NCBI GenBank assembly: GCA_017539425.1
Contig: JAFYHA010000147.1
Coordinates: 1-44,971, forward strand
Length of the DNA stretch: 44,971 nt
Direction: 5' to 3'
From: Clostridia bacterium
Lineage (GTDB): Bacteria > Bacillota > Clostridia > Oscillospirales > CAG-272
The stretch's first letter is position 1, and each line of letters begins with the position of its first letter. A model generated the notes under the pieces. That model was not told where the DNA came from and searched no databases. It saw nothing but the letters and a program-made list of their open reading frames with translations. The translations under genes and the position numbers were made by a program. Shown piece by piece: positions 40,411-44,971 of this stretch.

Positions 40411-41535
40411 ATGTACCAAAACCAGGATAGCAAACAACCGGATGACCTGCAGGAAATCTTGAAATGCCGACCCCAAAATGCGGACGTTTCTCCAAAGCAG
40501 CCGGACAATTTACGCAACCGGATCAAGGGGGCGCTGGTCGGGCGTCTGGCCGGGTGTATGCTCGGCGTGCCGGTGGAGAACTATCCGATACTCAGAATGC
40601 AGGCTATCGCCTACGAGACCGGGACGTCGTTTCCGCCTGTCACGTACTGGAGGGGAACCGACAAAGGATCCTATCTCCATTACGGGATCAACAACATTAC
40701 CGATTATCTGGAGCAGAACATCTGCTGTGCAGCCGGGGATGATGACGTGACCTATGTGATGCTGAACCTTCTGTTGCTGGAAAAGTACGGAAAGCAGTAT
40801 ACGGTAGACAATGTCGGACAACTGTGGCTGGATATTCTGCCCATCGCATGCACGGCGGAGGACGAGGCCCTGAGCCAGTTGAGAGCCGGAACGCGGGCCG
40901 AATGCGCAGCCTGCTATAACGGGTATGTCGAGTGGATCGGTGCCGCCATCCGGGCAGATGCGTTCGGATATGCATTTGCCGGGGATCCGGTAGGAGCGGC
41001 TAAGGCAGCTTATGCGGATGCCTATCTGACCCATCGGAAAAACGGAATTTACGGGGAGATGTTCTGCGCGGCTACGATCGCGGCCGCGTTCACGGCTGCA
41101 TCTCCGCTGGATGCCGTCAGGATCGGTATGAAACAGATACCGGAAGAGTCTGAACTGTACCAGGCATTGGAATGGGCATTGTCCAAAGAGGGGGAGGTCA
41201 CGAATTACGCCCGTGCCCGTATGCTCATCGACGAGCGGTTTGCCGGAATGCATCCGGTCCATACGATCAACAACATGGTGGCCATAGTGTTTGCGCTGAT
41301 GCTGGGAAAGGGCGATTATGAGGCCACCGTCTCGCAATGCATCGCCATCGGATTGGACAACGACTGCACGGGTGCGACGGTGGGTTCGATCGTGGGCGCG
41401 TGTGTCGGGATTGAGAAGATTCCCGCCCACTGGTATGATCGGTTCCAGGATACCATTATGACCTATATCAAAGGACACGGTAAATTCTCGATTGAGGACG
41501 CAGTAGACCGATTTGTGGCCTTGAACGGAAAATAG
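40411..41535 (+). CDS. ADP-ribosylglycohydrolase (ARH/DraG) family protein
   Basis: The 374-residue protein starts with a 33-residue polar segment and then RIKGALVGRLAGCMLGVPVE, the first helix of the ARH fold. The metal motif appears as GDDDVTYVML (D110-D112) in place of the usual DDT, and the C-terminal one as GLDNDCTGATVGSIVGA in place of DTD. ARH enzymes remove ADP-ribose from protein side chains or metabolites, using two Mg ions. The changed motif resembles the diverged subgroup of uncertain substrate. CGGAGGAAATAACG precedes the ATG. It is closed by a strong terminator. Confidence 0.83.
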   Translation: MYQNQDSKQPDDLQEILKCRPQNADVSPKQPDNLRNRIKGALVGRLAGCMLGVPVENYPILRMQAIAYETGTSFPPVTYWRGTDKGSYLHYGINNITDYLEQNICCAAGDDDVTYVMLNLLLLEKYGKQYTVDNVGQLWLDILPIACTAEDEALSQLRAGTRAECAACYNGYVEWIGAAIRADAFGYAFAGDPVGAAKAAYADAYLTHRKNGIYGEMFCAATIAAAFTAASPLDAVRIGMKQIPEESELYQALEWALSKEGEVTNYARARMLIDERFAGMHPVHTINNMVAIVFALMLGKGDYEATVSQCIAIGLDNDCTGATVGSIVGACVGIEKIPAHWYDRFQDTIMTYIKGHGKFSIEDAVDRFVALNGK

Positions 41536-41553
41536 ACCGGGGCTAATTGCCAT

Positions 41554-41592
41554 AACGCCGGCAGAACGGACAAACGGTTCTGCCGGCGTTTT
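41554..41592 (+). terminator. Terminator of the ARH-like gene
   Basis: A 14-bp perfect stem AACGCCGGCAGAAC/GTTCTGCCGGCGTT with a 9-base loop, followed by TTCTG. The T-run is short (four) but the stem is very strong. It may also serve the convergent acetyltransferase-like gene. Confidence 0.8.
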
Positions 41593-41649
41593 CTGAACTG
41601 ATGCACCATGTAAACGCCTTAGAGTCCCGGGGCGATCCAGGCATCTGGG

Positions 41650-42714
41650 TTACAACAGCCCGCGCTCAACGGATATATGTCCCGGATCCGGATCGGTGTA
41701 CGGTTGGGTGCTCCACGGGAATTGAATGGAATACATGGTCGTGCCAAAACAGATTCTTGGGAGTTTGTCCAGGACCGTTTTTGCGAAATGGCCGTCCGGA
41801 ACATCGAAAACATAGATTCCGTACGTCTTGGCCACCTCTTTCCGGATTTCGTTCAGCATGATGAAATAGTAATCGGGCTCATCGTTTTTTGTGACGAAGA
41901 AGGACAACGTCGGAAAACGGAGGGGACTGTTTTCCTTGGGCAGTTTAACATAGCCAAGAGCCGAGACGATCGGATTGGCAATTCTCGCGATTTTTGCCAG
42001 TTTGCTGTATTTTTTTACCACATATTGTTTGTAGGAAGTCGAGTCCCACAATGCCGCACAGGAGAGTATTTCTTCTCCGTTCATAAGCAGATAGAAATCC
42101 TCTGCGTGCAGGTTGTAAAAGGGCTCCAATGAGTTGACGACCGGAAACAGATCCTTTTTTCGTCCTTCTGCATTCAAAAAAGCCAGAATAAGGGGGAGAT
42201 CGTCTTCCCGGGCCTGCCTGAAGGTAAACGAGTGCTTCGGGGCCTTGATCCTGACGTTTGGATTCAGAATATAGGTCTGAAAGGAAACCACCCGTTTTAT
42301 GGACAGCAGGCTCATCTTTTTTTCAAACATGGCTTTTGCTTTTTCGTTGTCGGACAAGACCCCGAAGTAATAGAAACAGATATCATCACGCTGGAGTTCC
42401 CGGATCATATTCGCACTGATTCCGGCGTTCCCGGGATGCCCGGGATCTTTTTTAAAGCCACAGATATAGGCCGCTTTGCTTTCTTTTCCGCCAAGATATA
42501 TATTACGGACAAGTTCGGCGCAGGTGCAAATCACCCGGCCGTCCGTTCTGGCGACAAATACTCTGGCTTCACCGGGTTCCTTCATATAGGACTCATATGC
42601 ATCCGGCCTTCGTGTATAGATCAGGTCCGCAAGACCGTTGCTGGTTGAACTCTCCAGAATGCGGGTCAGTTCTTTTCCGTCTTCCGGCTTTGCCGCATAA
42701 ATCGAAAAGGCCAT
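41650..42714 (-). CDS. GNAT-like N-acetyltransferase protein with two domains
   Basis: The 354-residue protein looks like two GNAT halves. The N-terminal part has IYAAKPEDGKELTRIL, EARVFVARTDGRVICTCAE, AAYICGFKKDPGHPGNAGI (an altered acetyl-CoA loop region) and DICFYYFGVLSDNEKA; the second begins at TFRQAREDDLPLILAFLNA. No strict Q/RxxGxG/A loop is conserved in either half, so activity and substrate cannot be read off. GGGGGTGAT lies 9 bases before the ATG. No co-transcribed gene is obvious: the permease on the same strand is only 29 bases upstream, so it could be an operon partner. Confidence 0.72.
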   Translation of the reverse strand: MAFSIYAAKPEDGKELTRILESSTSNGLADLIYTRRPDAYESYMKEPGEARVFVARTDGRVICTCAELVRNIYLGGKESKAAYICGFKKDPGHPGNAGISANMIRELQRDDICFYYFGVLSDNEKAKAMFEKKMSLLSIKRVVSFQTYILNPNVRIKAPKHSFTFRQAREDDLPLILAFLNAEGRKKDLFPVVNSLEPFYNLHAEDFYLLMNGEEILSCAALWDSTSYKQYVVKKYSKLAKIARIANPIVSALGYVKLPKENSPLRFPTLSFFVTKNDEPDYYFIMLNEIRKEVAKTYGIYVFDVPDGHFAKTVLDKLPRICFGTTMYSIQFPWSTQPYTDPDPGHISVERGLL

Positions 42715-42743
42715 AGAAATTCATCACCCCCAGTGGGATTTGG

Positions 42744-43895
42744 TTAAGAGACGGGAATCAGGGACGAGACCGCCATCAGCACTGTTCCGATGACGACAAA
42801 CAGTATGAGAGGCCACTTGCCGGAGAACTTTCCGAGAAGCGGCGGTTGGATGGGATTGGAAACGGCATGCTTGTAAGCGGGGAAGACCACGGCCAGAAAA
42901 ACAATGGAGAGGGCGCCTGCGCCGATCTGGACATAATTCAGTATACTCAAAGGAAGCAAAACAGCCAAGAGTATTGCAGGTACAGTTGTGATAAGCCAGG
43001 AAAGGCGGGTGTCCAGTTTGAAACGGTTGCTCACAACGTCCGAAAACGCAAAGCCTATGGACCAGAAAGAGGTGAACATCGCACCGATGATCAGTATGGA
43101 GCACAGCACTTTTACGAACGGTATCCCGATTCCGTCTGAAAGTCCGATCGTTGCGGTTTCCGTTACGGCTTTTGATCCAATTATGACCGCAATGGAGAAC
43201 ACTGCAGTGATGCCTGCGTTTACCGCTGTCCCCGCGATGATCGCCTTGCCCGTCTGCTCCGGCTTTTCAATATGATTGCAGGTCTGGATAACGGCAAAAG
43301 TCGAGGACATGGAATACATGAACAGACCGTAAACGGCGAAGACTTTGCCCGGGTTACCGAAGGTCAGGGGAAAACTGCCGTTTTTATGAAAGAAGGCCAG
43401 TACGGTCAAGACTATGACCACAGCACCGATCAGTAAGACGGATATCTTTTCACCCACGCCCATTCCTTTTACGCCAAAGAATACGATTAAGGAAGCCAGG
43501 AAATAGAATATAAGGATGGATACGGCTCTGCTGATCCCAAGAAGATCTGAGAGGACGTCTCCTGCGCACAATGAATAAACGACCAGGAATTCCAGAAGTA
43601 GCAAGGCCAAAAGGACAAGAAAGAGTACGCTGAAAAATTTCCGACCTTTTCCTTTGCACAGATGTTCGGTCAGGGCGCCGATCAGATCGTCGGACTGAGT
43701 TGAATTACGGACTAGATCCGCCAGGATCAGATACGTCAAAATACTGATGACGAAAGCGGAGAGCAAGGCTGTGGCGGCCCCGAAGACGCCGATTTGGCTG
43801 ATGGCATACGGAATGGTGATGATGCCGGTTCCGATACCGGCTCCGGCAACAAGCATGACAGATTCCCAGAATGTGAGTTTTTTTGTCTTTGTCAT
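42744..43895 (-). CDS. Amino acid permease, aromatic/HAAAP-like (SLC38-type fold)
   Basis: The 383-residue protein has 11 hydrophobic segments. It starts with the charged MTKTKKLTFWESVMLVAGAG, then GAGIGTGIITIPYAISQIG, the conserved first TM of the amino acid/auxin permease group with the unwound GxG segment. The TM around KVFAVYGLFMYSMSSTFAVIQ, the KPEQTGKAIIAGT loop and MFTSFWSIGFAFSDVV are further matches. It probably imports amino acids with H+ or Na+. GGAG lies 7 bases before the ATG at 43895. It has a consensus promoter. Confidence 0.82.
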   Translation of the reverse strand: MTKTKKLTFWESVMLVAGAGIGTGIITIPYAISQIGVFGAATALLSAFVISILTYLILADLVRNSTQSDDLIGALTEHLCKGKGRKFFSVLFLVLLALLLLEFLVVYSLCAGDVLSDLLGISRAVSILIFYFLASLIVFFGVKGMGVGEKISVLLIGAVVIVLTVLAFFHKNGSFPLTFGNPGKVFAVYGLFMYSMSSTFAVIQTCNHIEKPEQTGKAIIAGTAVNAGITAVFSIAVIIGSKAVTETATIGLSDGIGIPFVKVLCSILIIGAMFTSFWSIGFAFSDVVSNRFKLDTRLSWLITTVPAILLAVLLPLSILNYVQIGAGALSIVFLAVVFPAYKHAVSNPIQPPLLGKFSGKWPLILFVVIGTVLMAVSSLIPVS

Positions 43896-44002
43896 AACAG
43901 CTCCAGCCGGTGAAACGGGGAACGCAGGATTTGAGAGCCGCAGAAGGACAGCTCGGTGCGACGGGGTAACGATAACTGAAAATATTATGCTTGCCGGGAA
44001 CA

Positions 44003-44022
44003 CCCGTGACTTCAGTCATGGG
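44003..44022 (+). mobile_element. Terminal-type hairpin of an IS200/IS605-family element (probable left end)
   Basis: CCCGTGACT (44003-44011) pairs with AGTCATGGG (44014-44022) across a 2-base loop with one G-U pair, and ATGAAAGGC follows. Such hairpins with this flank are typical of IS200/IS605 ends. It lies 147 bases upstream of tnpB. Whether it is this element's left end or a remnant is not settled, as no tnpA or target motif can be verified. Confidence 0.45.
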
Positions 44023-44041
44023 ATGAAAGGCAACCATTTCA

Positions 44042-44071
44042 ATTATACAACTTACAGCAATTTTTTGTCAA
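44042..44071 (-). promoter_or_regulatory. Promoter of the amino acid permease gene
   Basis: On the minus strand perfect TTGACA (44066-44071), 18-bp spacer and perfect TATAAT (44042-44047). The transcript would run through the hairpin at 44003-44022 before reaching the permease start. Confidence 0.85.
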
Positions 44072-44096
44072 ACACCTCTTTTTCGGAGAGAATCTG

Positions 44097-44125
44097 TTGA
44101 CCCCTGTCGGTCAGTTTGGTACAAT
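44097..44125 (+). promoter_or_regulatory. Promoter of tnpB
   Basis: TTGACC (44097-44102), 17 bp, TACAAT (44120-44125), 44 bases before the tnpB start. Confidence 0.7.
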
Positions 44126-44168
44126 GAAATCATCAGAAAAATTCACGAAGAAAGGAGGTATTACGTAT

Positions 44169-44971
44169 ATGTATCACGTTGAAAAAATCAACATCAAACC
44201 GAAGCATCCGTTGTTTGAGTTCTGCGATACAGTCACTCAAATGACCAAGAAAATGTACAATGTCGCAAACTTCTACATCCGGAACACAATGACCGGATTG
44301 GCTAAAGAAGCAAGCAAAAGGACAAGTAACGAGAACGAAGTGCTTCAGATCGTTCAGGAAGGGATCCATACCCATAATGAAAAAGCACTAAAGAAACAGG
44401 CAAACGGAAAGAAAGCCGTACTGTTCGATCTGCCTACCCGGGAACATTGGTTTCTGAACTATTACGCACTTGATGCCATATTCAAGGAATCAGACAATGT
44501 GGATTACAGATCGCATCATGCACATGTGATACAGGCTGCCATCCGGGAATGTGTGCAGGCATGGAACTCGTATTTTGAACTGATCAAGAAGCATGGTTCA
44601 AATCCGGATTCGTTGAATGGAATGCCAAAGATCCCAAAATACATTCATTCGGACCATAAAACGGCCGTATTCAGCAATATAGCATGCAAAATACAGAACG
44701 GTCTTCTCAGGTTCCCTAAGTGCAGGGAAAAACTCGACGTATCCAAACTGCCCCATGTTGCGGATAAACTAATCGAAGTCCGCGTGGTTCCGTATTGCGG
44801 AATCTACCAGATCCAGTTCATTACGGATGACGGAATCAAGGCAGACAAAAAAGCTGAGTGTACAAGTGTCAAGGACATACCAAGTGAAGCCGGTGTAGCC
44901 ATGCTGGATCCGGGTGTTCGAAACTTTGCAACCATCGTAGACAATAAGGGGAACACACCCATTATCGTCAA
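44169..44971 (+). CDS. tnpB: TnpB-family RNA-guided nuclease of an IS200/IS605-type element (3' truncated by window edge)
   Basis: The frame is open from the ATG at 44169, behind AAAGGAGGT, to the window edge (267 codons). It encodes an N-terminal basic, helix-rich region (TVTQMTKKMYNVANFYIRN, typical of the N-terminal TnpB helix) and HVIQAAIRECVQAWNSYFE. RuvC-I appears as AMLDPGVRNFATIVD with the catalytic Asp at residue 247. RuvC-II, RuvC-III and the zinc finger are outside. TnpB cuts DNA guided by an RNA from the element's right end, which is also outside. The Asp is later than in compact TnpBs (near 190), so the N-terminal part is large. No tnpA is visible upstream. Confidence 0.9.
   Translation, partial: MYHVEKINIKPKHPLFEFCDTVTQMTKKMYNVANFYIRNTMTGLAKEASKRTSNENEVLQIVQEGIHTHNEKALKKQANGKKAVLFDLPTREHWFLNYYALDAIFKESDNVDYRSHHAHVIQAAIRECVQAWNSYFELIKKHGSNPDSLNGMPKIPKYIHSDHKTAVFSNIACKIQNGLLRFPKCREKLDVSKLPHVADKLIEVRVVPYCGIYQIQFITDDGIKADKKAECTSVKDIPSEAGVAMLDPGVRNFATIVDNKGNTPIIV

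Overview
The window looks like a chromosomal stretch of a moderately GC-rich member of the Bacillota (class Clostridia or close by). The main reason is the minus-strand block 12466-22754, which follows the classical Bacillus/Clostridium order yicC(yloC)-remA-gmk-rpoZ-priA-def-fmt-rsmB-rlmN-rsgA-thiN. Strong AGGAGG-type ribosome sites, canonical TTGACA/TATAAT promoters and many Rho-independent terminators agree. Species cannot be told from sequence alone.

Layout. 1-5733: the end of gap, a PLP aminotransferase plus trpS, proA facing them, a small DUF4870-like membrane protein and an unrecognised nuclease-fold-like protein. 5760-5908: abutting tRNA-Met and tRNA-Glu genes on the minus strand with a perfect promoter. 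6055-7493: a TtcA-like tRNA thiolase overlapping a MmcQ/YjbR protein. 7490-9801: a lipoprotein with about nine cysteine-rich repeats and a GH25 lysozyme domain, and a small two-TM protein. 9961-12460: the serine operon serC-serA. 12466-22848: the translation, GTP and replication housekeeping operon, with a perfect promoter. 22953-23696: efp. 23684-25416: biotin locus birA-bioY, with birA split by a one-base frameshift and a BirA-operator-like inverted repeat over its -35 box. 25447-31280: xpt followed by a tight signalling operon (CHASE2-class III cyclase, TIM-barrel isomerase-like protein, GAF-HD-GYP protein, FecR-domain protein). 31331-36944: a nucleoside-type BMP ABC importer behind a guanine-family riboswitch and intrinsic terminator. 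36950-40191: a minus-strand group (HTH/zinc-ribbon regulator, tandem-HD HD-GYP protein, flavodoxin-like reductase, PNPOx-like protein). 40411-43895: an ADP-ribosylglycohydrolase-like protein, a tandem-GNAT-like protein and an amino-acid permease. 44003-end: the start of an IS200/IS605-type element with a truncated TnpB.

How the genes fit together. The most distinctive part is 25.4-40 kb. It combines purine salvage (xpt), purine-family riboswitch-controlled nucleoside uptake, a probable cyclic-nucleotide synthase with an extracellular CHASE2 sensor, an HD-GYP phosphodiesterase-like protein, a membrane FecR protein and a second HD-GYP protein. A link between nucleotide second messengers and purine uptake is inferred only from gene neighbourhood. 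The other main novelty candidates are the non-standard P2/L2 arm of the riboswitch, the cysteine-repeat lysozyme and the birA frameshift.
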